DNA of 64,000 nt from Deltaproteobacteria bacterium (GTDB lineage: Bacteria; Myxococcota; JACPTQ01): the NCBI GenBank assembly GCA_016192705.1, contig JACPTQ010000017.1:62001-126000 (forward strand). The letters run 5' to 3'. This document shows positions 1 through 8,888 of this stretch, piece by piece (within the stretch, counting starts at the first letter, position 1; each line of letters begins with the position of its first letter). The notes beneath the pieces were generated by a model that saw only the letters and a program-made list of their open reading frames with translations, searched no databases and was not told the origin of the DNA. The position numbers were made by a program, and so were the translations under genes.

Positions 1-2173
1 GTGCCGGTATTGCAACGAGCGGGTTCGCGGCTTTGATCTCGGCGCGAAGTGTGTCGAGCTCGTCGAGGAGTTTCTTGCGGCGGCTTTCGAGGACCGTGAT
101 GCGAGCAGCCTGGCGCGCCGTCGTCGCGCGGCCCAGGAGCCCTGCGATTTGCTTTTGCACGAAGCCGAGCGTTCGCGAGGCGACGCGCTCGCGGTCGATG
201 AGCACCGCCTCTCCCGCGCGGGCCCCACTCCAAGCCGTGCCGCGGCTCGTCAGCCAGTCAAGAAGCGCCCGCGCCTTTTGCCGCTCGAGCGCCTCGACGG
301 CCGCTGCGATTCCCGTCGCGTTCCCACCGCTCCCCTCAAATGTCAGGTCGGCGATGTCGCGATAAATGTTCCCGGCGTTCGCGAAGTACGCCATCTTGAA
401 TTCGTCCGCCTTGAGCAAGTCGCGCTGTTCGTCGACCATCTGTGCGACGGCTGTGAGCGCGGCGAGGGCGCCCGATCGATCGCCCTCTTTTCGTTTAATG
501 GCCGCGGTGATCAAGAGGTCGAGGTGCTGGGCCGATGCGCCCCGCGAGGACAACAATTTGCGCGCGGCTTCAAGCTCGCGGGCGGCAGCCGCTGGGTCGT
601 TGTCGAAGTCGAGGCGGTGGATGGCGCTCACATATCGGGAGTGCGCGAGCGCCGCTCTGTAATTGAGACGCTCCTGCGCGGCGATGGCCTTGTCGAGAAG
701 CGAGCGCGCATCGGAGCGGCGTCCCTCTTCGGCTGCAATCGCGCTCAAAAAGACCTGGATTTCGGCGATTGCCGCTGCGTCTTTTATCTCTTCGTACAAC
801 TTCAGCGCCTCTTCGGCCCGGGCCCGCGCATCCCTGCGGCGCGTCAACGTCGACAGCACGCGCGCCATATCGAAGAGCGACTGGGCGAGCTCACGCTTGT
901 TGGCAAAACGCCGCTTGAGCGCAAGCGCGCGCTCATGGTGCTCGAGCGCCTTCTCGGGCAGGCCGAGCGCAACGTAGGTGTTTCCGATGTTGGCGATCAC
1001 GACGGCTCGAAAGCGCGCGAAGGCCGGGAGTTTTGCGAATTCAGCTTCGGCCTTTCGGTAGAGTTGAAGCGCGCGCACCGGGTCACCGCGCTCACGGTAT
1101 GCGGCGCCGAGGTTTACCTGCGTTCCGGCGAGCGCCGTGAAGTCTTTAGCCTTCGTTTCCATCGCGAGGACGCGCTCAAGGATTTTGATCGCTTCGTCGA
1201 GGTGCCCCGCAGACGAAAGGAGTTTCCCAAGGTCGCCAAGAGCCGTCGCAAGTTTCTTCTTGTCGCCGAGCGCCTCGCGCATCGCGACGGCCTGGCGCGC
1301 GCGGACGAGAGCGCAGTCGAAATCAGAGCGGTGGCCGCACGCGTTGGCGCCCCCCATGAGAATATCCGCTTCGAGGACGCGGTCGCCAAGCGACATCGCG
1401 ATTTTGATCGCCGCGTCGAACTTCGCGTCGGCGTCGTCCCAGCGTCCGAGACTCGTGAGCTCGGTGACCTGCGAGGCGAGAACTTCCGCGATTTGACGGC
1501 GCTCACCAAGCTCACGCCACATCGCTTCCAAACGGACGAGAGCCGCGAGACTTCCTTCAAAGTCGCCGTTTATCTTTTTGTAGAACGCGATCCGCTTGAC
1601 GTACGTGGTCGCGACGCGCGCATTCTTCTCCGAAAGGCACCGCAGGGTGGCGGTTTCGAGGAGAGTCACACCCAATTTGAAATCAGGGAGCTGATACGCG
1701 GCGTGCGCGGCGCGCCCGTAAAATATTCCCGCAGGGCAGGCGAGCCCCACGGCCTCGAGGAGCATCGCGGAACGACGATAGTCTGCGAGGGCGGCTCGCT
1801 TCTTATTGGTCTTGAGGAGGTTCTCGCCGCTCGCGAGAAGTTTAGGGATCATCACCGTTGTCGCGGCTTGCAGGTGTTTGCGCGCGGACGACGAAATGCG
1901 CGCCGCAAATGCTTTGAGGGCGCCGATTTCCCCGAGCCCGTGACGAAGTTGGAGGAGTCCCGTGTAAGGCGGCGTGAACGACGGATCGTTTTCAATCGAG
2001 CGTTCGAGCAGTTTCGCGGCTTGGTTGAAGTCGCGCTTCTGAAACGCGGCGCCCGCCAGTTTGTAATCGCGCGTCGCGGCATCACGGTTCGCACAGGCGG
2101 AGAAGAGAAGACAGGAGAAACCACAGAGGCACAGAGCACGCAGAGATCTGAGGGAGGTGAATCTCCTCTTCAT
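1..2173 (-). CDS. TPR-repeat lipoprotein, probable TPR-CHAT protein (C-terminus cut by window edge)
   Basis: The frame is open from the ATG at 2173 to the left edge, so at least 724 residues are visible and the C-terminus is missing. The first 27 residues form a lipoprotein signal peptide ending in the lipobox LLFSAC, and much of that signal is encoded by a family-B repeat. The body is all-helical and TPR-like. Near the edge it contains ERQKARALLDWL followed by a charged coiled coil (ESRRKKLLDELDTLRAEIK). In TPR-CHAT proteins this arrangement lies just before the caspase-like CHAT domain, but that domain would be outside the window, so CHAT is an inference. The ATG overlaps the marC stop codon (ATGA), suggesting translational coupling. 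The long forward-strand frame across this region is its antisense shadow. Confidence 0.75.
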   Translation of the reverse strand, partial: MKRRFTSLRSLRALCLCGFSCLLFSACANRDAATRDYKLAGAAFQKRDFNQAAKLLERSIENDPSFTPPYTGLLQLRHGLGEIGALKAFAARISSSARKHLQAATTVMIPKLLASGENLLKTNKKRAALADYRRSAMLLEAVGLACPAGIFYGRAAHAAYQLPDFKLGVTLLETATLRCLSEKNARVATTYVKRIAFYKKINGDFEGSLAALVRLEAMWRELGERRQIAEVLASQVTELTSLGRWDDADAKFDAAIKIAMSLGDRVLEADILMGGANACGHRSDFDCALVRARQAVAMREALGDKKKLATALGDLGKLLSSAGHLDEAIKILERVLAMETKAKDFTALAGTQVNLGAAYRERGDPVRALQLYRKAEAEFAKLPAFARFRAVVIANIGNTYVALGLPEKALEHHERALALKRRFANKRELAQSLFDMARVLSTLTRRRDARARAEEALKLYEEIKDAAAIAEIQVFLSAIAAEEGRRSDARSLLDKAIAAQERLNYRAALAHSRYVSAIHRLDFDNDPAAAARELEAARKLLSSRGASAQHLDLLITAAIKRKEGDRSGALAALTAVAQMVDEQRDLLKADEFKMAYFANAGNIYRDIADLTFEGSGGNATGIAAAVEALERQKARALLDWLTSRGTAWSGARAGEAVLIDRERVASRTLGFVQKQIAGLLGRATTARQAARITVLESRRKKLLDELDTLRAEIKAANPLVAIPA
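2117..2157 (-). repeat. Family-B repeat (accacagag type), copy B1
   Basis: One arm of a dispersed repeat reading ccacagag.cacagag on the plus strand. On the minus strand it reads as ctctgtgcctctgtggttt and codes part of the signal peptide of the TPR lipoprotein. Other copies are at 22803, 30685, 35096, 39908 and 40532. Confidence 0.7.
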
Positions 2174-2817
2174 CTCGGCGCGACCAGGCCCGGCAGCAGA
2201 TCGCCGGCGCCGCTCGCGATGAACTGCACCGCGATCGCGCAAAGCACCATTCCCATGAGGCGCGTCAGCACGTTGAGGCCCGTTTGTTTCAAAACGCGTT
2301 CGGCATACTGCGCGGCGCGCAAGACGAGATACGACGCGAGCGCGGTGAGGAGAATCGAGACCACGACGGCGCCCTGCTGCTGCCAACTCTTCGCCTGGGC
2401 CGTGAGAACCATGACCGTCGCGATCGAGCCGGGCCCCGACAGCATCGGGATCGCCATCGGAATGATCGCGATGTCGTCTTTTTCGGCGCCTTCGCGCGTC
2501 TCCTCGGGGCTGGTGCGTGTGCGCGATGGTTGCGCGCGGACCATGTCGATCGCGATGAGAAAAAGTAAGACACCGCCCGCGACCTTAAACGCCGGGAGCG
2601 TGATCCCAAAGAGCGAGAAGATCGACTTCCCCAAGAACGCGAACGCGATGAGGACAATGGCCGACGTGATGCTCGCGCGGAGCGCCATTTTGCGCCGCTT
2701 CTCGTGCGAATCGCCGCGCGTCATCGCGATGTAAAGCGGCACCGCGGCGAACGGGTCGACGACGAAAAAAATCGCCGAGAAGACGAGGATGAAGTACTGC
2801 GGGAGGTCGGCTTCCAC
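2170..2817 (-). CDS. MarC family integral membrane protein
   Basis: A 215-residue protein starting at a GTG, close to the usual MarC length of about 200-220. It shows the family's N-terminal pattern (ILVFSAIFFVVDPFAAVPL) and the conserved middle motif IPMAIPMLSGPGSIATVMVL. About six hydrophobic segments are visible. MarC proteins are inner-membrane proteins of unknown activity; the old link to multiple antibiotic resistance is not supported. The stop codon overlaps the ATG of the TPR lipoprotein downstream, so the two are probably co-transcribed. Confidence 0.88.
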   Translation of the reverse strand: MEADLPQYFILVFSAIFFVVDPFAAVPLYIAMTRGDSHEKRRKMALRASITSAIVLIAFAFLGKSIFSLFGITLPAFKVAGGVLLFLIAIDMVRAQPSRTRTSPEETREGAEKDDIAIIPMAIPMLSGPGSIATVMVLTAQAKSWQQQGAVVVSILLTALASYLVLRAAQYAERVLKQTGLNVLTRLMGMVLCAIAVQFIASGAGDLLPGLVAPR

Positions 2818-2861
2818 TCTGATCTAATGTAGAGCGTGTCGGGATGAAGGGGAAGCGCTGG

Positions 2862-4781
2862 TTACTTCAGGAGGTGCGTTTCGAAAAACAGGCCGAGCGT
2901 GTTGATGAAGGCGTCGCGGTTTTTCTTTTTTCGAAAGCCGTGCCCCTCGTCTTTCGCGAGCATGTACCAGACCGCACCGCCGTTTTCGCGAACGGTTTTC
3001 ACGATCTGCTCGGCCTCGCTCGCCGGAACGCGCGGGTCGTTTAACCCCTGCGCCACAAAGAGCGGCTTCGTGATTTTCTTGGCGTGCGTTGTCGGTGAAA
3101 TGGACAGCAAGATTTCGCGCATCTTCGAATCGCTCTCGTTTCCATACTCCGCGCGGCGAAGGTTACGGCGATAGCCGGCCGTGTTTTCGAGAAACGTCAC
3201 GAAGTTGCTGATGCCAACGATTTCTGCGCCGCACTTGAGCCGGTCGCCAAAGTGAATCATCGACGCCAAAACCATGTAGCCGCCGTAAGAGCCGCCCCAC
3301 ACGGCGACACGCTTTGCGTCGAGGTCGCTTTGCGTCGCGACCCAGTCAAGCAATTTGCCGATGTCCTTGACCGAGTCTTCGCGTTTTTCGGCGTTGTCGA
3401 GCGTTAAATAGGTTTTCCCGTAGCCGTCCGAGCCGCGCACGTTCGGCAAGATAACCGCGGCGCCCAGCTCGTTAACAAAAAACTGCGTGAGCGGGTTGAA
3501 CCAGGCGAGCGATTGCGCTTCGGGCCCGCCGTGGATGTCGATGATGACCGGGTGCGGCTTTTTCGCGGCGTCGCGGGGAGACCCGTCGCGGGGTCGGTAA
3601 ACCCACGCCGGTATTTTGCGCCCGTCGAACGATTCGAACGAAATGAGCTCGGGCACGACAAAGCGATCCGGCGACAAACCACCGACTTCGCTCTCGGTCC
3701 AGCGCGTGACGGCGAGCGACGACAAATCGACCGAATACGCATCCCACGGCGAATTTGCGGCGCTCATCGAAAAGCCGAGCCGCGTGCTCGCGCCGTCGAA
3801 TCGTAGGCCGCCGATAACGCCTTTGGGCAATTCGACGCGTCGCGGTTCATCCTGTTTGTCGGTCGCGCGCACGAAAAGCGCGCTCATGCCGCCCTCGTTC
3901 GTGACGTACGCGAGCCACTTGCGATCAGGCGATGCCACGACGTGCGCGACGTTCCACGTGAGGTCGGGCGTGATGACGCGCTTGCGATGCGATTTCGGGT
4001 CGATCGCTGCCAGTCGCCGGTATTCGCTCGCCTCGTCCGACGCGAAGAAAACGACGCCCTCGGGGCCGAACGCGGCTTCGCCGTACGAAATCTTGGTCTG
4101 CAACCCAGCCGGATCGACGACGGAGATTTTTCCAGACTCGACGTTAAGAAGGTGCAGCGACGATTCGTTGATGGATATGTAGTTCTTGAGGAGTAGGTGC
4201 GCGTCGTCGGGAGAGAAATCGACGATCGTCCACTGTCCTTTCAGCTTCTTAACCCGCTTCGGTTCGGCATGGGGTGTTGTCCGATCCAGATGATAAACGT
4301 CGAAGTCGACGCCGTTTCGCCGTGTGCTTGTGAACGCAATCGCATCGCCCGTGTTCGACACGGTGAGCGACTCGTTTCGCGACTTGCCGTCGGTCACGAG
4401 CGTCGCCCGGCCCGTCTTCCGGTCGAACCAACTGACCTGGAACTTTTCGCCGCCGCCTCGATCGTGCGTGAAATAAAATCCGCTCGTGCCGACTTTGGGA
4501 TTGAATCGCGCGTTCATGACCGGCTCTCGAAAAAACGTGAGCTGCGTACGCGCCGCGCTCGGAGCCGCGACGAAGTGGACTTGCATCGTATCGGCGAAAC
4601 GCGTCGCGATGAGCATCCCACGGCCATCGGGCGCGAAATCGAGAAAGACGGCGCCACGCGCGTTTTGATACTGCGCGGTGCGGGCGGCGATGCGCGCGGG
4701 GATTTCTGGGATGCCGTCGAGGACCAGCGTGCCGACGGTGTTGGTGGCCAAGAGAAAAGGGATAAAATAGATAGGAATCAT
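2862..4781 (-). CDS. S9 family (prolyl oligopeptidase-type) serine peptidase, secreted
   Basis: A 639-residue protein from the ATG at 4781. A second ATG at 4799 would add six residues, and neither has a clear ribosome site. The N-terminus (MIPIYFIPFLLATNTVGT) looks like a signal peptide. The first 370 residues have seven-bladed propeller-type repeats (for example FAPDGRGMLIATR, WLAYVTNEGG). The C-terminal alpha/beta-hydrolase domain has DIHGGPE, the nucleophile motif GGSYGGYM (Ser), an acid at GLNDPRVP (Asp) and the histidine at DEGHGF, so the catalytic triad is complete. The family cleaves short peptides, often after proline or aromatic residues; the exact specificity cannot be read from sequence. 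Confidence 0.9.
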   Translation of the reverse strand: MIPIYFIPFLLATNTVGTLVLDGIPEIPARIAARTAQYQNARGAVFLDFAPDGRGMLIATRFADTMQVHFVAAPSAARTQLTFFREPVMNARFNPKVGTSGFYFTHDRGGGEKFQVSWFDRKTGRATLVTDGKSRNESLTVSNTGDAIAFTSTRRNGVDFDVYHLDRTTPHAEPKRVKKLKGQWTIVDFSPDDAHLLLKNYISINESSLHLLNVESGKISVVDPAGLQTKISYGEAAFGPEGVVFFASDEASEYRRLAAIDPKSHRKRVITPDLTWNVAHVVASPDRKWLAYVTNEGGMSALFVRATDKQDEPRRVELPKGVIGGLRFDGASTRLGFSMSAANSPWDAYSVDLSSLAVTRWTESEVGGLSPDRFVVPELISFESFDGRKIPAWVYRPRDGSPRDAAKKPHPVIIDIHGGPEAQSLAWFNPLTQFFVNELGAAVILPNVRGSDGYGKTYLTLDNAEKREDSVKDIGKLLDWVATQSDLDAKRVAVWGGSYGGYMVLASMIHFGDRLKCGAEIVGISNFVTFLENTAGYRRNLRRAEYGNESDSKMREILLSISPTTHAKKITKPLFVAQGLNDPRVPASEAEQIVKTVRENGGAVWYMLAKDEGHGFRKKKNRDAFINTLGLFFETHLLK

Positions 4782-4837
4782 GGGGCAGAAATCTAGCATG
4801 AATGAGGTTGGGGTTGGGCGGGTTCAGATGGAGGTCC

Positions 4838-5267
4838 CTGATCCCCGGTTAACGGCCAAGACCAGAATGGGGCGGTCGGGTTTGGGCTCGCTCAGGCTCG
4901 CGAAAGTCCTCGGGTCTGATATGAAATGTGAGTCTGAACGATACCAATCAAACATCATGAGAACGGCAATTCCACGCCCCATCGGCACCTCATCCCCTGC
5001 ACAAAGGTGCGCTGCGGCTCCGTTCCGTCGCCTTCGCGATTCTGTTCGCGTCGGCAAGCCACAGGCTTGCCAACGATTGCTCACAGAATACGCGAGCCTT
5101 CGCAGGGTCTGCAGCGTGGTATCGCGCGGGATTACCGAGTTTTCGCATGCCTCTGATCAGCGGCTCAATCGCGCGAGTGAGTTCAGACCCGAGGACGTCG
5201 GCGCGCCGAAGCGGCACCTGCCGACCCTACGCACGGGAAAGACCTGGCCGCTTATTCGGGGATCGAG
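4838..5267. mobile_element. MITE-like non-autonomous element, copy 1 (degenerate)
   Basis: This roughly 430-bp interval fills most of the gap between the S9 peptidase and the M48 protease. Its left end (4838-4858, containing gatccccggttaacggcca) is matched in inverted orientation by its right end (5245-5267, containing tggccgcttattcggggatc), with a few mismatches. It is related to the element at 51049-51429: both share the end sequence, and near the right end both contain the pattern cagac.cgaggacgt.cg..ccgaagcg. A hairpin ggcaagcc/ggcttgcc lies at 5053-5071. No transposase is visible. Short minus-strand frames inside look like decayed coding sequence rather than genes. Confidence 0.6.
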
Positions 5268-5282
5268 GATGGAGGTGACTTC

Positions 5283-7862
5283 ATGGAGCGTGGATTAGTC
5301 GTCATTGGCGTTGCGTGCGCGGCTTTGGCGTGCGCGGGCGCGGCGAGAAAGAGCGGACCGGGAGCGGGAGAAGAAGCTAAACGCAAAGGCGCGGAGACGC
5401 CAAGGGAAGAGGTTTCTGGCTTTGACTCTTCGCGGCTTGGCGCCTCTGCGTTGAAATCACCTGCGGGTGCGGGAGCGGAAACCCTCGTCGATGAAGAAGA
5501 TGTCGACGGGCTTGGCCCCATCGCCAAGATTACGGCGACGCTGCCGACCGAGAAGCGGGCTCTGGCGGTGCGCGAAATTCGGAGCGGTGACTTTTGGATG
5601 AACGCCCGGCAGTTTGTCGTAGCTGCAAAACACTTTCGCAACGCGCTCGCGATCGACGCGGCGAATTTTCCCATTCGGTTTCGCCTTGCATTTTGTTTGC
5701 ACAGCTCAGGCGACGCGAAGGGGGCGATCGACGAGGTATCAAAGGTCATCGAAACGGCGCCTAGGTTTGTCGCGGCGTATCAACTGCTTGCGGATATTTA
5801 CATCGCGCAAAAGGACTTGGCGAAGGCCGAGGAGGCGGTCACAAAGGCGGTTGCTTTGGCGTCCGGCGTTCCGCAGACCGAACTGCGTCTCGCGCAGATT
5901 CTGAGGATGCGTGCGGAAGCGGGGAGTGGCCAAGAGGCCGACGCGCAAAAGGCGAAGGCCGCTGAGATTCTCGCGCGCCTCGAGAAAAGAGTGCCGTCGC
6001 GCTCCGTGGTTGGAATTGAGGTGCGTCGCGAACTCGCGCTCGTCAAGTACGGCCAAATCGGGCGTGACTTTTTTGAGGCGGGTGAGGCGTTGATGAACGG
6101 CAAGCCGGCGGACGCCCTCAAGAAACTCGACGAAATCGTCGCGAAGCAAAAAGACTTCGTGGATGCTCATCACCTTCGCGGTGTCGCGCTGTCGTCGGCG
6201 AAAGTCAATCGGTCGGCCGACGCGATCGAATCGTTCAAAGTTGCCGCGAAGCGCGAGTCGCTCCTCGCAGTCGGCCAAATCTATTACGAGCGCGCCGAGA
6301 TGGAAGATGCCGAGGCGTGGTTCAAGAAGGCGATCGCCCTCGACGCGAAGTACCAGGAGGCACATTACGCGCTCGGGCTCGTTTACAAGGAGCTGGGCGA
6401 ATACGAGAAGGCGGTCGGCGCCTGGAAGCAAGCGATGTGGGCCGATCGAAATTCAAAAATCGGAAAATGGGCGGCGACGAAGGTTCAGGTGTTGACCGGG
6501 AAGTTGCGCGCGCTCGCGGAGGGCGAGGTTGTCGACCCGGCCACGGAGCGTGACATCGGGCAGAAGTTTATTGAGACGGTGTCGCGCGAGTGGGGGCTCG
6601 TCGACGACGAAGTTCAGCAGAAGCGGATCGAGCGAATCGTCGCGCGGCTCGTGGCGGTCAGCGATCGCGGCGCCGAGAGCTTGCGGTGGGAGGTGCGCAT
6701 CGCGAACAAGCCGGCGATCAACGCGGTCTGTTTTCCGGGCGGGAAAATCTTGGTGTTCAAAGGGATGCTCGACTTTGTGAAACAGGAGCTTGACGACAGC
6801 GACGATGCGATTGCCGGCGTGCTCGGTCACGAAATCGCGCACGCATCGCTGCGGCACGGCGTCAACAAGGCGAAAGTCATCACGGCGCGAACCGCCACGA
6901 CCGCGCTCGGCTCGCCGATCATGTTGAACGCCTTTATGAACGGGTTTTCGCGAACGAACGAATTCGAAGCGGACCAATACGGCGTCCTTTACGCTTACCG
7001 CGCGGGGTTCGATCCGGTCGCGGCGATGCGATACCACGAGCGGATGCTCATCAAGAAGGAGATTCCGCAGGGGCTCGGGCATCCACCGCATGCGGAGCGG
7101 ATTACGCGGCTTCGCGATTACTTGCTCGAGCTGCGCGGCAAGACGCGCTCCTTCAAGCTCGGTCTCGCGGCGCTTGAGAAGGGCGACAACGCGCGCGCCG
7201 TGCATCACTTTGAGTTGTTTCTCGGCGTCTTCCCCGACAGCGTCGCCGCGCGAAACAACCTGGGGCTCGCGCTGCACCGCAAGGCGCTCATCAAGGTGCC
7301 GCAAGGGAACTACAAAAAATCGACCGACATCGATCCAACCGCCAAGGCGCCCGTCATCCGTTTTCGGGCCATGGATGTGAAGCGGCGCGCCAAGAGCTTC
7401 AGCACTTTGGGCGCGGGTCCGGTGGCGAAGCCCGTGATCGATCGTCCGCTTCTTCGCGAGGCGGTCGCGGAGCTTCAGATCGCGCTCAAAAGCGACCCAG
7501 GTTACGTCGCGGCGCACGTCAACCTCGGTGCGGCGATTCTCGATCTCGACGTCGACAGTGACCTCGCCGTATCGCACCTGCAGACGGCGCTTCGACTCGA
7601 CCCGGCCAATGTTCACGCGCGGTGCAATCTCGCCGTCGCGAATCTTGAGCGCGGTCAGCGTGACATCGGGGTCGCCGCACTCAGGAAACTCGTCGCCGAC
7701 AAAGCGGGTTTTGCCGACGCACACTTCAATCTCGCGGTTGCGCACGATCGCGCCGATGAAAAGAGTGACGCCATCAAGTCGTATGGGCGTTTTCTTGAAA
7801 TCGACGGCACGAGCGGCTGGGCGAAGATCGCGAGGGCGCGCGTCGCGGAGCTTTCGAAGTAG
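5283..7862 (+). CDS. TPR / M48 family zinc metalloprotease lipoprotein
   Basis: An 859-residue protein with a strong ribosome site (GGAGGTGA at 5271-5278) before its ATG. The signal peptide ends in a lipobox (AALAC), predicting an envelope lipoprotein. Residues about 30-60 are encoded by a family-A repeat and form a low-complexity linker. TPR-like helices follow (about 95-400). A peptidase M48 domain (about 425-620) has the zinc motif HEIAHASLRHG and the third ligand in NEFEADQYG. Further TPRs extend to the C-terminus. The layout resembles BepA/YfgC, an outer-membrane quality-control protease with M48 plus TPR, but this protein has TPRs on both sides of the protease. Confidence 0.85.
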   Translation: MERGLVVIGVACAALACAGAARKSGPGAGEEAKRKGAETPREEVSGFDSSRLGASALKSPAGAGAETLVDEEDVDGLGPIAKITATLPTEKRALAVREIRSGDFWMNARQFVVAAKHFRNALAIDAANFPIRFRLAFCLHSSGDAKGAIDEVSKVIETAPRFVAAYQLLADIYIAQKDLAKAEEAVTKAVALASGVPQTELRLAQILRMRAEAGSGQEADAQKAKAAEILARLEKRVPSRSVVGIEVRRELALVKYGQIGRDFFEAGEALMNGKPADALKKLDEIVAKQKDFVDAHHLRGVALSSAKVNRSADAIESFKVAAKRESLLAVGQIYYERAEMEDAEAWFKKAIALDAKYQEAHYALGLVYKELGEYEKAVGAWKQAMWADRNSKIGKWAATKVQVLTGKLRALAEGEVVDPATERDIGQKFIETVSREWGLVDDEVQQKRIERIVARLVAVSDRGAESLRWEVRIANKPAINAVCFPGGKILVFKGMLDFVKQELDDSDDAIAGVLGHEIAHASLRHGVNKAKVITARTATTALGSPIMLNAFMNGFSRTNEFEADQYGVLYAYRAGFDPVAAMRYHERMLIKKEIPQGLGHPPHAERITRLRDYLLELRGKTRSFKLGLAALEKGDNARAVHHFELFLGVFPDSVAARNNLGLALHRKALIKVPQGNYKKSTDIDPTAKAPVIRFRAMDVKRRAKSFSTLGAGPVAKPVIDRPLLREAVAELQIALKSDPGYVAAHVNLGAAILDLDVDSDLAVSHLQTALRLDPANVHARCNLAVANLERGQRDIGVAALRKLVADKAGFADAHFNLAVAHDRADEKSDAIKSYGRFLEIDGTSGWAKIARARVAELSK
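5378..5458 (+). repeat. Family-A palindromic repeat, copy A1, inside the M48 protease gene
   Basis: About 81 bp whose left arm (acgcaaaggcgcggagacgc) and right arm (gcgcctctgcgttgaaatc) are near-perfect inverted repeats. It is read in frame as part of the linker after the lipobox. The same frame is used by copies A4 and A5. A short GCGGGW-type hexamer stretch flanks it on both sides. Confidence 0.8.
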
Positions 7863-7909
7863 CGCCATACCGCGGGAAAGATGGACACCGGTTGTGCTAT
7901 CTTTCGCGC

Positions 7910-8878
7910 ATGATCACCGTTTACGCGCACGAGCCGGGGAAACCGCTCAGGGTTGCGCACGACGCGCGGAGTCTCGCGGCCGAGGTCGACAACTCGCACG
8001 TTTTTGTTTGGGTCGATCTTGAAGCGGCGACCGACGACGAGCGCGGTGTGCTCGCGAACGTGTTTCACTTTCATCCGCTCGCGATTGAGGACTGCGTCCA
8101 CGCGAGCCAAACGCCGAAGGTCGAGGAGTACGACGACTACCTCTATATTGTCGTTCACGGCGTAACGCCCAACGCTACGCCCGATTCGTTCGAGACGATC
8201 GAACTCGACGCGTTTATCGGGCGTCGATTCCTCGTGACGCACCACGGCGGTTCGTCGCGATCGGTCAACGAAGTCAAGGCGCGCCTCGCAAAGTCGGACC
8301 GCTCGATCGCGCGTGGGCCCGCGTATCTGCTTCACGAAATCCTCGACCAAATCGTCGACCACTATGTGCCGGTCATGGAATCGCTTGAGGAACGAATCGA
8401 AGCGATCGAGGAGGAGGTCTTGACGAACAGCTCGCACGAGCTGATGTCAAAGATCCTGCGACTCAAGCGAACGATTTTGCGTTTTCGGCGAATCGCGGCG
8501 CAAGAGCGCGAAATCTTGCTCCGCTTATCGCGCGGCGAATTCGGCATTGTTGGCGACGACGCGCGCCCCTACTACCGCGACGTGTTCGATCACCTCTTTC
8601 GGATCAGCGACCTCGCCGAGACGTACCGCGATCTCGTGCAGGGACTGATGGAAGGGTACATGTCGGTTGCGTCGCAACGCTTGAATGAAGTGATGAAGCG
8701 CCTCACGATCATCGCGTCGATCCTGATGCCTTGCACGCTCATCGCCGGAATCTACGGAATGAATTTTCAAAACATCCCCGAACTCAAAACCACATGGGGT
8801 TACTTCGCGGCGCTGGGGGCGATGGTCGCGGTTGCGGCGATCCAAATCATCATCTATCGGCGCAAGCGCTGGTTGTGA
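7910..8878 (+). CDS. corA: CorA family magnesium/divalent cation transporter
   Basis: A 322-residue protein from the ATG at 7910, a normal CorA length. The cytoplasmic N-domain contains FHFHPLAIEDCVH and YDDYLYIVVHG, then a long helical stalk. Two C-terminal membrane segments carry the signature YGMNF (GMN motif) in the loop between them and end in a basic tail (RRKRW). CorA channels import Mg2+, and some relatives move Co2+, Ni2+ or Zn2+. A perfect 7-bp stem (ctctcaa/ttgagag, 8886-8901) directly follows the stop codon and also overlaps the end of the convergent gene. Confidence 0.92.
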   Translation: MITVYAHEPGKPLRVAHDARSLAAEVDNSHVFVWVDLEAATDDERGVLANVFHFHPLAIEDCVHASQTPKVEEYDDYLYIVVHGVTPNATPDSFETIELDAFIGRRFLVTHHGGSSRSVNEVKARLAKSDRSIARGPAYLLHEILDQIVDHYVPVMESLEERIEAIEEEVLTNSSHELMSKILRLKRTILRFRRIAAQEREILLRLSRGEFGIVGDDARPYYRDVFDHLFRISDLAETYRDLVQGLMEGYMSVASQRLNEVMKRLTIIASILMPCTLIAGIYGMNFQNIPELKTTWGYFAALGAMVAVAAIQIIIYRRKRWL

Positions 8879-8888
8879 CGCTGGCCTC

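Noticed and set aside
149-2734. A long plus-strand open frame of 861 codons
   Set aside because: It is Arg-rich, lacks a ribosome site, and is codon-aligned antisense to a TPR lipoprotein and MarC, both of which have clear family features.
4824-5217. Two minus-strand small proteins in the S9-M48 gap
   Set aside because: They lie within the inverted-repeat-bounded element, change frame relative to each other and have no ribosome site.
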